A stretch of DNA of 64,000 nt from Deltaproteobacteria bacterium (GTDB taxonomy: Bacteria > Myxococcota > Kuafuiibacteriia > Kuafuiibacteriales > Kuafuiibacteriaceae). A program made the translations under genes and the position numbers. The stretch spans positions 930,001 to 994,000 of the forward strand of contig JADJBV010000001.1 of NCBI GenBank assembly GCA_016703535.1, given 5' to 3'. The notes under the pieces are model-generated. The model was given only the letters and a program-made list of their open reading frames with translations. It searched no databases and was not told the origin of the DNA. This document shows positions 6,618 to 14,728 of the stretch, in pieces; positions within the stretch are counted from its first letter, which is position 1, and each line of letters starts with the position of its first letter.

Positions 6618-8999
6618 GTGCTCTCGAAGCGCGATCTCCACCTGGTCCGACTCGCCTGTAGCCGGCGTTTTATCACCGCCGAACAAGGCGAAGAGGTCCT
6701 GGCCCTCAAACGCAAGCTGGGCGCCAAGCTCGGCATCGAGGAGATCCTCCGGCGTCAAGGTTATCTCGACAAAACGGGCCTGGCCGAGCTGATCGAAGCC
6801 GCCGATCTGGTGGTCGGCCGCCGGGCTCGCCCCAAAGGGCCCGTCCGCCCCGAGCTCCGGCCCACCGACCCGCCCGAACCGTTGGCGGAGCCGAAACGTC
6901 CGGTCCCCGTCGCCCCCTCCCGTCGCCCGGGGCCGGCCAAACCCGCGGCTCCGTCCCGTCGTCCCGCCCCCCCACCCCGGGACGTCACCCGCTTCGAGCC
7001 CAACCCCTTCGGCGCAGGGCCCCCGGTCCCCGAGGACGAACCCCCCGACGATCCCGGCGACCGGACCATCATCGCCATGAGCCCGGGCCCCCAGGCCTTG
7101 GCCGAAGCCCAAGCCCAGGCCCGGCAGGCACCGAAGCGCCCGGTGGTGAGTGGCGGCGACGACGACGCCGATCGCACCGCCCTCGACATGTCGATCAACG
7201 ACGTGCGGGCCGCGGTCGAGGCCTACAAACAAAAGCGGGCCCTCGAGGAGCCGCCGCTGCCCGGCCCCGCCAAGCCGGCGCGCCCGGGGTTGCCAGCGCC
7301 GAGTCGGAACCGGGACGTGGAGGTCACCGGCGCGCCTTCGCCGATCGGGGTGCCCGGCGGCGAACGGACCGTCTTCGACTTCCGGCCCGATTTTTCTCCC
7401 AAGGTGCAGACCGTGCCGGCGCCGCCGGTCCGGCCCTCGTCCTTCACCGAAGATCCCGAGGCGGTCGAAGGCGAGGACGATCAGCCCCGGACGATCATGG
7501 GCATGTCGCCCTTCGAGACCCTGGAGCGGCCGACCGATCCCTTCGGCGTCTTGCCCGACTCGTCTTTGGTGGCGATCGCCGAGACGCCCAGCCAGTCGAT
7601 GCCCGGTGAGTCGCTGGCGACCCTGATGATGCAGCAAGCCGAGGCGGTGGAAGAGGCGCCGCTGCTGGATCCGGGCGCCTTGGTTCCGGTCGATGACCTC
7701 TTGGCCGACGAAGAAGCGGCCGAAGCGCTGCTGGGGAACTTCGGCCGCTACACCCTGGAGCGGGTGATCGCCCGGGGCCAACGATCGGTCGTGTACCTGG
7801 GCACCGAAACCGAGTCCGGGACCGCGGTGGCGATCAAGATCTTGGCGGGGCCCAGCGAAGAGGCGGCCAAGTTGCTCTCGGCCCACAGCGAAGCCTTGGT
7901 GCGGGCCGCGACCCTGGAGTCGCCCAACCTGGTGCGGGTGCGGGACGCGGGCCGGAGCGACGGCCGGTATTTTGTGGCCCTCGAATACATGGACGGCTGG
8001 ACCTTGGGCGACAAGCTCGAGGCCGACGAGCTGTTGTCCTTGCATGACGCGCTTTCGATCCTGAAGGACGTGGCCCAGGGCCTGGCCGACGCGGCGCAGG
8101 TGGGCTTGCTCCACGGTCACCTGGAGGCCGACGCGATCTTTTTGGCCGAAGGACGGGCGGTGTTGGGGGGCATCGGCCTCGGACCGATGTCGAGCCCCGA
8201 AGATCCAGAGGGCGAAGGGCGGGACCTGCTCGCCTTGGGCGCGGTCTTCGAGCGGTTGGTCACCGGTCAACCCGCGGGCAGCGGCGCGCCGATCGATCCC
8301 AAGTTGCCGGTGGTGGCCCAGGCCGCCTTGCAACGGCTCCAGGCCCTGGAGCCCGGCTACGACGCCCAGGCCCTGGTCGCCGATCTCGCCCAGGCCTTGG
8401 CCGAGGTCGCCCCCGGCCCCGCCCCGCACAAAGACCGGGCGCCCCTGGAGCTGGGCCCCTTGGCGGCCAAGGCGATCTTGGGGGCGGTGGGGGTCATCGC
8501 CGCCTCGATCTTGGGGCCGCTGTTGGTGCAAGTGACCGGGCTCGCCGACTGGTCGAGCGCTTCCGCGATCCTGCGGGCCGCCTGGGTGGGCGCTCTGTTT
8601 TTGGTGGCCACCACCGTGTTGTTTTCGGTGTTGTCCTTGATCCGCCGCGGCGAGTTGCCTCTGCCGATGTCGAGCGCCTGGTTGGTGCGGCTGCAAGAGA
8701 GCGCCGGCACCTTGGGCGCGGCGGTGTTGGTCACCGGCTTTTCCTTGGCGCCGCCGGCCTTGCTCAACCTTTCGGTCTCGGCCTTGTCGGTGATCGTGCT
8801 CGGCAGCGGGATCTTCGGCTGGTTCTTGCGCCGAGGGGTCGCGGCGGCGCGAAGTGATCGGGGCATCGGCCGGGTGTTGGCGGTGTTGGGCGATCCGGTG
8901 CTCGGGCGTTGGCGCGAGATCCACGTGCCCTTGACCACCACCTTGGCTTGTTTGGCCTGCGTCCGCTTCGCGCTGCTGGCCTATTTTTCCGCGTCTTGA
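6618..8999 (+). CDS. Membrane-anchored pseudokinase of the Ser/Thr kinase family
   Basis: A 793-residue protein. Residues 10-60 form a helical domain resembling the bundles beside MshEN and DUF4388 modules. Residues 70-370 are a Pro/Arg-rich, low-complexity linker. Residues 373-605 have the Hanks-type kinase fold: a glycine-loop-like ARGQRSVVY, the ATP-binding VAIK lysine near residue 405, and the hinge VALEYMDGWTL. The catalytic HRDxKxxN is replaced by HGHLEADAI (no catalytic Asp or Lys), and DFG is replaced by GGIGLG. It should therefore bind partners or nucleotide rather than phosphorylate. Residues 615-790 contain about four membrane helices. The start is GTG 6618, with a TACACT -10 box ending 12 nt upstream. 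Its 3' end overlaps the convergent heptaheme gene by 19 bp. Confidence 0.83.
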   Translation: MLSKRDLHLVRLACSRRFITAEQGEEVLALKRKLGAKLGIEEILRRQGYLDKTGLAELIEAADLVVGRRARPKGPVRPELRPTDPPEPLAEPKRPVPVAPSRRPGPAKPAAPSRRPAPPPRDVTRFEPNPFGAGPPVPEDEPPDDPGDRTIIAMSPGPQALAEAQAQARQAPKRPVVSGGDDDADRTALDMSINDVRAAVEAYKQKRALEEPPLPGPAKPARPGLPAPSRNRDVEVTGAPSPIGVPGGERTVFDFRPDFSPKVQTVPAPPVRPSSFTEDPEAVEGEDDQPRTIMGMSPFETLERPTDPFGVLPDSSLVAIAETPSQSMPGESLATLMMQQAEAVEEAPLLDPGALVPVDDLLADEEAAEALLGNFGRYTLERVIARGQRSVVYLGTETESGTAVAIKILAGPSEEAAKLLSAHSEALVRAATLESPNLVRVRDAGRSDGRYFVALEYMDGWTLGDKLEADELLSLHDALSILKDVAQGLADAAQVGLLHGHLEADAIFLAEGRAVLGGIGLGPMSSPEDPEGEGRDLLALGAVFERLVTGQPAGSGAPIDPKLPVVAQAALQRLQALEPGYDAQALVADLAQALAEVAPGPAPHKDRAPLELGPLAAKAILGAVGVIAASILGPLLVQVTGLADWSSASAILRAAWVGALFLVATTVLFSVLSLIRRGELPLPMSSAWLVRLQESAGTLGAAVLVTGFSLAPPALLNLSVSALSVIVLGSGIFGWFLRRGVAAARSDRGIGRVLAVLGDPVLGRWREIHVPLTTTLACLACVRFALLAYFSAS

Positions 9000-9652
9000 G
9001 CGGGGTTTTTGGTCCAGCTTTTGGTGTCGTGGCAGTCGGTGCAGGTCCCGGCGATCGAGGTGTGTTCGGCGGTTTCGGGCGCGAAGTGGCAGAGGTCGCA
9101 GGGTTGGCTGGCGACCCGGCCGTGTTGCATCTGTGCGCCTTGGAACGAGTCGAAGCCGTGGCAGAGGTCGCAGCTGACCGCGTCGGTGCGGGCGTGGCTC
9201 GGTTGGTCCCGGCTGATGTGGCAACGGTGGCAACGGGTCCGCTCTTCGTCGGGGATCAGCTCGTGGGCGAAGCGGCGATCCCAAGCGCCGGGCACGTCGG
9301 TGTGCTCCAGGTGGCAGGCCGAACAGTCGTGGTCCCGCAACACCGCGTGAAAGCGGATCGGCATCGCCTTGCCCTCCCGGGGGGGCGTCCCGGTGGCGAG
9401 TTCACCGTGACAACCTGGCGCCAAACAACGTGAGCCTGGGGTCCCGACGAAGGGTACGTGGCAGTCGATGCAGTCGGCGCGGCGTTGGTCGCTGGCGATT
9501 CGATCGTGCCGTCCCGGCAGGCCGATCACCGTCCACTCGGGCTCCCGATCCGCCAAGAACAGCGCGATCCCGACGGCCAGGACCGCCAGCCCCAAAGAGG
9601 CGATCGTCACGAGGAGCGGCCGCTCCCGACGCACCATCCCGGCCTCGCCCAT
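8981..9652 (-). CDS. Membrane-anchored heptaheme c-type cytochrome
   Basis: A 223-residue periplasmic electron carrier. One N-terminal membrane helix (about residues 13-34) anchors it. It has seven heme-attachment motifs in order: CIDCH, CLAPGCH (an unusual CX4CH spacing), CSACH, CHRCH, CDLCH, CDLCH and CTDCH, with further histidines for axial ligation. The spacing resembles NrfH/cytochrome c3-like and class III multiheme proteins, but I cannot place it in a named family. The likely role is electron transfer between the membrane and a periplasmic partner. It converges on the pseudokinase gene and has no operon partner. ATG 9652 is used; a second ATG five codons in (MVRRER) is equally plausible. 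Confidence 0.85.
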   Translation of the reverse strand: MGEAGMVRRERPLLVTIASLGLAVLAVGIALFLADREPEWTVIGLPGRHDRIASDQRRADCIDCHVPFVGTPGSRCLAPGCHGELATGTPPREGKAMPIRFHAVLRDHDCSACHLEHTDVPGAWDRRFAHELIPDEERTRCHRCHISRDQPSHARTDAVSCDLCHGFDSFQGAQMQHGRVASQPCDLCHFAPETAEHTSIAGTCTDCHDTKSWTKNPAQDAEK

Positions 9653-9723
9653 ACCGGAGGTCTCTTAACACGACTTAAAGGGCTTGCCGTCCAGGTCCAG
9701 TCTTGCTAACCCCTCGCCCCGCT

Positions 9724-9797
9724 GCGGGTGTAGCTCAGTTGGATAGAGCGTTGGCCTCCGAAGCCAAAGGCCGCTGGTTCGACTCCAGCCACTCGCG
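9724..9797 (+). tRNA. tRNA-Arg (anticodon CCG)
   Basis: A 74-nt cloverleaf: acceptor GCGGGTG / CACTCGC (one G-U pair), D-arm AGCTC-AGTTGGATA-GAGC, anticodon stem TTGGC / GCCAA with loop CTCCGAA, so the anticodon is CCG, and T-arm with GGTTCGACTCC. CCA is not encoded. TTGCCG at 9684 and TAACCC at 9707 (17-nt spacer) form a plausible promoter. Confidence 0.95.
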
Positions 9798-9923
9798 TTC
9801 CCCCTTCACCGCTGCTTGAGCCACCTCGGTGACCTGCTCCTGAGGCGCCGTCACCGAATGGGCTCCCACGGCATAGAGACCCTCGATCCCCCGAACGGCA
9901 TCCGTTCTGCACCAAGGTAGGCC

Positions 9924-10811
9924 ATGCGACGACCATGGTGGCTCCTGGCGTTTTGTTGGCCCGGGTGGGCGGAGGCCCGGCCGGTCGGAGATGAACTCGA
10001 GGTTTGGCGGCGGGCCCCGGGCCTCGTCAGCGAGGGCCTGAGGGAACAACGGGAGCTGAAGTTGGTGATCCTCTCGGACCTGACCCAGGTCGAGCAGGAT
10101 CTCTTCGACGCTCAGGTGGGCAGCACCCAGGTGTACCGGGGCATCAATTTGGCGGACCTGGTCGAGCGGCTGCCGCGGCCCGAAGGGGTGGACACGGTCA
10201 ACCTGCACTTCGCCAACGGGATGATGATCCCGGTGGCCCTGGACGGTGAACAGCTGGGGCAGGTGTTCATCGCCACCGCCTGGAAGGTCGGCGGTGGGCT
10301 TGATGATCATTTTCCGGACGTGCCCAAAAAGAAGCGGGCCTTGCCCGACCCGGCGCCGATCACCTTCGGGCGCAACAAGGTGGTGGTGCCCGATGGCCAA
10401 CACCCCCGGGTGCCCAAGGCGGCTCAGCCTGGATTTTCGCCGTGGTTCTACGTCGACACCTTAACCGGCCTGGAGTGGGTGGCGAGCGGGCGCTGGGAGC
10501 GGCAGTTCGCGGCGCCCGGTGACGTCGAGGTCAAACGCGGCCAGCAGGTGTATTTGGGGCGTTGCCAGTTTTGTCACGGGGTGGCGGAGGTCGGCGCGAC
10601 CTACGGCTGGGATCTGGTGCGGCCGGTGCCCCTCTACGATTACCGGCGGCCCGATGGGTTGATGACCCACGTCAAGGTGGAGAACGCTCAGGCCCTGGAG
10701 CGCGGTTATCGGATGCCTCCTCAAAAAGACGTGGAGCGGGACGAGATCCGAGATCTCTGGGCTTGGATGAAGGCCATCGCCTTGGCCGGACCCAACCCGT
10801 ACGGAGATTGA
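9924..10811 (+). CDS. Secreted protein with a C-terminal monoheme cytochrome c domain
   Basis: A 295-residue exported protein. A short signal peptide (MRRPWWLLAFCWPGWAEA) is followed by a domain of about 180 residues that I do not recognise (residues 25-200; KLVILSDLTQVEQD, YRGINLADLVERL). A cytochrome c domain (about 200-290) follows: RGQQVYLGRCQFCHGV supplies CxxCH, and RMPPQK supplies the distal methionine, giving a His/Met heme. The first domain resembles molybdopterin-oxidoreductase-like periplasmic domains seen beside cytochromes, but this is weak. It follows tRNA-Arg. The 126 nt between them contain a GGTGAC/GTCACC inverted repeat but no gene. Confidence 0.8.
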   Translation: MRRPWWLLAFCWPGWAEARPVGDELEVWRRAPGLVSEGLREQRELKLVILSDLTQVEQDLFDAQVGSTQVYRGINLADLVERLPRPEGVDTVNLHFANGMMIPVALDGEQLGQVFIATAWKVGGGLDDHFPDVPKKKRALPDPAPITFGRNKVVVPDGQHPRVPKAAQPGFSPWFYVDTLTGLEWVASGRWERQFAAPGDVEVKRGQQVYLGRCQFCHGVAEVGATYGWDLVRPVPLYDYRRPDGLMTHVKVENAQALERGYRMPPQKDVERDEIRDLWAWMKAIALAGPNPYGD

Positions 10812-10824
10812 TCGCGGCCCGCGC

Positions 10825-11508
10825 TCAAAAGTTGGCGAACAGGTTGAACGAGGCCACGTGATCCAAGCGATCTTCGCCGCTGCTGCGCCGCAGGTAGAGC
10901 GAAAGATAACCGAGCTCGAAGCGCGTCTGCGCCAAGCCCTTGACGCCGAGCCCCGCGAACAGCCGGTTTTGGTCGAAGCCCGAGGTCGCGCCCCAGTCGC
11001 TGCCCTCGATCCCCAAAAAAGCCTCGTCCCACAACACGAACAAGAGGGCCGCTTCTCGATCGGGCCACCACCCGGCTCGCAACATGGTCCGCAGGCGGTG
11101 GGCCACGGTCCCGCCGGTCGCGAGCAGGCGTTGTTCGAGCCGTACCCGCATCATCAGATCGAGGCCCGTCGCTTCGACCGAGTGGGTGAACAGGAGCTGC
11201 TCCCAGATCCGGTGTTCGTGGACCTCGGGCAAGTCAGCGTCGGGGAAGCGGGCGATCCAGCCGTACCCCACGTGCAGCAAGGCGCCGTCGAAGAGCTGCA
11301 GGCCCAAGGCCGGGCGCACCAAGGTGGTGGCGGCCCCACCCGCGTGCCGAGCCTGCAGATCCAGCCACAGGTGGAGGCGAGGCACCTGCTCCGTCAAGTT
11401 GGCTTGCAAGAAGGTGGCGCCCCAAACCTGAGCCGCACTTTCGGCGGCCCAGGCCGGCGTCGACCCGCCCAACAGCAAAACCAAAATCAGCGGGCGACTC
11501 CACCTCAT
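10825..11508 (-). CDS. DUF2490 family outer-membrane-like protein
   Basis: A 227-residue exported protein with a signal peptide (LILVLLLGGSTPAWA, cut after AWA). The mature part is rich in alternating strands (LHLWLDLQAR, RIWEQLLF, MRVRLEQRLL, ELGYLSLYLRR) and ends in phenylalanine (NLFANF), as expected for a small outer-membrane beta-barrel. The strand pattern and the HRIWEQL/RLEQRL signatures match DUF2490. It overlaps the upstream marR gene by 4 bp, so it is probably the last gene of the KamA-aminotransferase-MarR operon. A transport or porin role for the operon's substrate is inference. Confidence 0.78.
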   Translation of the reverse strand: MRWSRPLILVLLLGGSTPAWAAESAAQVWGATFLQANLTEQVPRLHLWLDLQARHAGGAATTLVRPALGLQLFDGALLHVGYGWIARFPDADLPEVHEHRIWEQLLFTHSVEATGLDLMMRVRLEQRLLATGGTVAHRLRTMLRAGWWPDREAALLFVLWDEAFLGIEGSDWGATSGFDQNRLFAGLGVKGLAQTRFELGYLSLYLRRSSGEDRLDHVASFNLFANF

Positions 11509-11963
11509 CCGTCGTCCCGCTCTAGCTCTTGGCTCAAGGTGTCCAAAACGCGCTCGGCCACCCTGATCTCTTCGGGTTCGAGGCGAGCCAAGGCCCGACG
11601 GATGGCCTCCTCGACCGTGCCGGCCCGCAGGTCATTGAGGTCTCGACCCCGTTCGGTGAGGGACAGGCGAGCCCTTCGACCGTCGGCGTCGTCGCGGCTG
11701 CGCTCGATCAAACCTCGCGCTTCGATCCGCTGCATGATCCCGGTGAAGGTGCTGGGGTGGAGGCGCATCAACTCGGCCGCTTCGCCGGCGGCCAGACCCG
11801 GCAGGCGCCCGATGATCCGCAGAGCCAGCCGCTGTTGCCCGGTGATGCCGAAGGCCGTCTCCATGCGCTTGCTGCGGCTCTGCAGCGCGTGCGCCAGGGC
11901 CCAGAGGTGGCGCATGAAGCCCAAGGTCTTGCCCAGCTTGGCCTCGTCGTTCGACTCTTCCAT
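11505..11963 (-). CDS. MarR family transcriptional regulator
   Basis: A 152-residue winged-helix regulator. Dimerisation helices flank the DNA-binding core: the recognition helix region is AAELMRLHPSTFTGIMQRIEA, and the wing contains ERSRDDADGRRARLSLTERG, the classical MarR signature. It lies 42 nt downstream of the aminotransferase gene and overlaps the DUF2490 gene by 4 bp, so it is part of the same leftward unit. Two 14-bp palindromes in front of the operon's first gene (14687-14721) have the size and symmetry expected for MarR sites, suggesting autoregulation. The inducer is unknown; an amino acid or its beta-isomer is a reasonable guess given the enzymes. Confidence 0.88.
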   Translation of the reverse strand: MEESNDEAKLGKTLGFMRHLWALAHALQSRSKRMETAFGITGQQRLALRIIGRLPGLAAGEAAELMRLHPSTFTGIMQRIEARGLIERSRDDADGRRARLSLTERGRDLNDLRAGTVEEAIRRALARLEPEEIRVAERVLDTLSQELERDDG

Positions 11964-12005
11964 CGGCGTCGACCTTCTACGAAAAGCGGGCCAAAGAAAA
12001 AAGGC

Positions 12006-13292
12006 TCAGCGTCCCGACAAGCGCGCCAACCACTCGACGAGCCGTTCGATGCCACCGACCGTCGGGGCCGCGTATTGCTCGAGAAACCCTCGATCCACCG
12101 GCTGATCACGGCCGAGGGCGGTCTGGGCCCGGGCCCCGTCGAAGTCGACCAAGGCCAAGCGCAAGCTGAGCTCCTCCTTGGGCCGACCCATGGCCAGTCC
12201 CGGCAGGCTGGCGACCCCGGCCTCGAGCAACACCGCCTCGGCCAGGCCGACGCCGTCGTGGATCCCGTGGGCCGCCAGGGGCTCCGCCAAGCGCGAAAAA
12301 TCGGGGAACAGGTAAAAACCACCGACTGCCGGCACCACCTGGGCCCCGGCCTCTTGGAGGCGACCGGCCGCCCAACCCAAAAGCCCGCCCAAAATTCGCC
12401 GGGCCCGATCCAGGTAGACCTCCAATTCTTGGCTGCCGACGAAGGCCCGAATGGCCGCGTGTTGGATCGGCGCGCTGGTGGAGGTGAAGGTTTCGCTGGC
12501 GGCCCCTGCCACCGCGGCCAACAGGGACTGCAGCTCCGTGGGGAAGGTGAGGGCGCCCAGCCGCCACCCCCCGGCGCCACACCACTTGCTGAGCCCGGTG
12601 GCGATGATGGTCCCCTCCGGATAGTCCCGGGCGATCGATCGGTGCCGTCCTTGAAAGTGGAGCTCCCCGTAGATCTCGTCGGAGACGATGATCAGCCGGT
12701 GACGCCGAGCGACCTCGGCCAGCGCCTTGAGCTCCGGCGCCTCATAGCTGGTGCCGGTCGGGTTGCTGGGGGCGTTCAAGATCAGGATCGCGCCCAGCCC
12801 CGGGTGGGCCCGGCACCACTCGTCGAGGAGCTCGGGGCGAAGTTGCCAGCCGTCCGACAAGCGCATGGGCAGGCGCACGACCTTGCGGCCCACCAGCTTG
12901 GCCTGGGGTTCGTAGGAGACCCAAGCCGGGGTCGGCAACAACAACACGCCGTCGTGCACCAGCTGGAGCAAAAACAGCAGCTCTTTGGACCCCGGGCCGA
13001 TCACCACGCCATCGGTCCCCACCGGCAGATCGTGGTGACGGCGATGATAACCTGCCACCGCTTCCCGCAAGGCGGGCAGGCCGCGCACCGGGAGGTAGTC
13101 CTTTTGAGAGGCGTGGGCCGACAGGGCCTCCACCAGCGATCCCGGCACCGGGAAGGGGGACTGGCCGAGGCCCAGCCGGGCCAAGCGGTGGCCCTCGAGG
13201 GCTCGGGCTTGGCTGCGGGCCTGGATCGCCATGGTCGGCGAGATCGACAGGTTCTCGAGGGGATGGGACAGGGCGCCGAAGGGACGACTCAC
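12006..13292 (-). CDS. PLP-dependent class I/II aminotransferase
   Basis: A 428-residue fold-type I aminotransferase that moves amino groups between an amino acid and a 2-oxo acid. The visible signatures are NAPSNPTGTSY (substrate and cofactor loop), VSDEIYGELHF (the Asp that pairs with the PLP ring), GLSKWCGAGGWRLG (the lysine of SK forms the Schiff base, followed by the phosphate-binding Arg), and a C-terminal LRLALVDF strand carrying the substrate-carboxylate Arg. The start is the GTG whose last two bases overlap the TGA of the kamA-like gene (GTGA), so the two are translationally coupled. A large open frame continuing upstream is the kamA gene read in another frame. The substrate is not predictable. 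Coupling with an aminomutase suggests it acts on a beta- or omega-amino acid product. Confidence 0.88.
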   Translation of the reverse strand: MSRPFGALSHPLENLSISPTMAIQARSQARALEGHRLARLGLGQSPFPVPGSLVEALSAHASQKDYLPVRGLPALREAVAGYHRRHHDLPVGTDGVVIGPGSKELLFLLQLVHDGVLLLPTPAWVSYEPQAKLVGRKVVRLPMRLSDGWQLRPELLDEWCRAHPGLGAILILNAPSNPTGTSYEAPELKALAEVARRHRLIIVSDEIYGELHFQGRHRSIARDYPEGTIIATGLSKWCGAGGWRLGALTFPTELQSLLAAVAGAASETFTSTSAPIQHAAIRAFVGSQELEVYLDRARRILGGLLGWAAGRLQEAGAQVVPAVGGFYLFPDFSRLAEPLAAHGIHDGVGLAEAVLLEAGVASLPGLAMGRPKEELSLRLALVDFDGARAQTALGRDQPVDRGFLEQYAAPTVGGIERLVEWLARLSGR

Positions 13293-14662
13293 GCGACCTC
13301 TCCCATGAGCTGCAAGGCCCGGCGGCGCAAGATCGGCTCCGAAAAACCTCCGCCCGCCGACAACAGCTGCCCCAGCTCTCGCTCGTAAAAGTGCTCCGGG
13401 GCTCCAAAAGCCGGGCGCAGCTGATCGAGCCAGGTCGCCTTCGGATCGTATTCGGCGAAGAAGGGGCGGCCCACCCAATCCGGCCGGCGAGCCTGGAGGA
13501 ACCGCAACACGAAGACCCGCTTTCCGCCGATCTCGGCCACGCCATCCACCACCACCTTGCCGGGGGTGGCGCTCATGGAGGGGCCCCGGGCGGTGCGGGC
13601 CAAGCCCGAGACCTGCCGGGTCGCCTCTTGATAGATCTGCACGGCCTTGGCCAAAGGGACCTCGAAATAACCGCGGGGCCCGGTGTCCCGCTCCACGAAC
13701 ATGTAATACGGCACCATCCCCAGCTGGACCTCCAGGCGCCATTTGTCGGCCCAAATGGTGGGGTCGTCGTTGACCCGGCGGATCAGCGGGGCCTGGGTGC
13801 GGATCACCGCGCCGGTGGAGCGGATCCGGGCGATCGCCGCTTGGGCCGCTTGGGTCTCCAGCTCCCGAGGGTGAGAAGAGTGGGCCATCAAGGCCAGGCT
13901 CTTTTGGGCGGCGCCGACCCGCTCGAAGAGGCGCAGGAGCTGATCCGCGTCGACGTCGTGGGTGAAGCGGTAGGGCCAAAACGCCAGGGCCTTGGTGCCG
14001 ATGCGGATGGTGGCCAGGTGCGGCACCTCGAGGAGCGGCTCGATGTAACGCGCCAAAAGTGAGGTCTTCATGATCATCGGGTCGCCCCCGGTGATCAAGA
14101 CCGAGGTGACGTCGGGGCGGGAGCGTACGTACGCCACCAAGGCCTCCACCTCGTCGCTGGCGAAACGCAGATCGGCGTCGCCCACGAACTGAGGCCAACG
14201 GAAGCAGTAGCTGCAGTAGGCGTGGCAGGTCTGGCCTTGCCGCGGAAAAAACAGGACCGTCTCTCGATATTTGTGCTGAATGCCGTCCAGACGTCGGCTC
14301 TCGAGGTTGGGCACGTTGTGGCTGAGTTGGCCGGCCGGGTGCGGGTTGAGCTGGGCCCGGGTCTGCTGCACCAACTGGGCGAGGGCGTCGCTCGAGGCCC
14401 CCAGGGTCAAGGCCTGTTCGATCGGGGCCCGCTGCTCCGGCGACAACATCTCGGGTTGTGGGAAGACCAGCTGGAAGATCGGATCCTCCGGCACCCGCTC
14501 CCAGTCGATCAGCGTGTCGATCACGTATTCGTTGACCCGAAAAGGGAGCACCTCGGCCACCGCGGCCATGGCCAAGCGGGTAGGCGCCGGGAGGTGCAGC
14601 AGGCGCGGGTGGTGAGGGAGCTCGCGCCCAGCAATGGCGCGATACCGAGGGGTGTCGCTCAT
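13289..14662 (-). CDS. Lysine-2,3-aminomutase-like radical SAM enzyme (KamA family)
   Basis: A 457-residue radical SAM, PLP-dependent aminomutase-type enzyme that would shift an amino group between adjacent carbons. The [4Fe-4S] motif CxxxCxxC is at C146, C150 and C153 (CHAYCSYCFRW). ITGGDPM is the SAM-binding GGE-like motif, and RIGTKALAFWPYRF and MAHSSHP follow the KamA pattern. It is longer than the EF-P lysine mutase EpmB, which favours a KamA-like metabolic enzyme. It leads an operon with an aminotransferase, a MarR regulator and a DUF2490 protein. The promoter region holds two copies of a palindromic operator. Substrate specificity (lysine, glutamate, arginine) cannot be read here. Confidence 0.88.
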   Translation of the reverse strand: MSDTPRYRAIAGRELPHHPRLLHLPAPTRLAMAAVAEVLPFRVNEYVIDTLIDWERVPEDPIFQLVFPQPEMLSPEQRAPIEQALTLGASSDALAQLVQQTRAQLNPHPAGQLSHNVPNLESRRLDGIQHKYRETVLFFPRQGQTCHAYCSYCFRWPQFVGDADLRFASDEVEALVAYVRSRPDVTSVLITGGDPMIMKTSLLARYIEPLLEVPHLATIRIGTKALAFWPYRFTHDVDADQLLRLFERVGAAQKSLALMAHSSHPRELETQAAQAAIARIRSTGAVIRTQAPLIRRVNDDPTIWADKWRLEVQLGMVPYYMFVERDTGPRGYFEVPLAKAVQIYQEATRQVSGLARTARGPSMSATPGKVVVDGVAEIGGKRVFVLRFLQARRPDWVGRPFFAEYDPKATWLDQLRPAFGAPEHFYERELGQLLSAGGGFSEPILRRRALQLMGEVA

Positions 14663-14686
14663 TCAACCAGGATGCCGGCCCTGATC

Positions 14687-14721
14687 GTTTGAGGTCAAAC
14701 GAAAATGGTTTGAGGTCAAAT
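14687..14721 (-). promoter_or_regulatory. Two-site palindromic operator of the kamA operon
   Basis: GTTTGAGGTCAAAC at 14687-14700 is a perfect palindrome apart from its two central bases. GTTTGAGGTCAAAT at 14708-14721 is a near-identical second copy. The copies start exactly 21 bp apart, two helical turns, so two dimers could bind the same face. On the minus strand both contain TTGACC, which could also be a -35 box. They sit 25 bp before the ATG of the aminomutase gene. The MarR protein of the operon is the best candidate ligand. Confidence 0.7.
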
Positions 14722-14728
14722 CAATCGT

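Noticed and set aside
6546..9284. A 912-codon minus-strand frame opposite the pseudokinase
   Set aside because: It covers a tRNA end, a real gene and the heptaheme gene in the wrong frame. Its Arg/Gly/Pro-rich translation has no recognisable domain.
6500..9797. Integration sites of a mobile island at the two tRNA genes
   Set aside because: No integrase, no duplicated tRNA 3' end and no change in base composition were seen near either tRNA.
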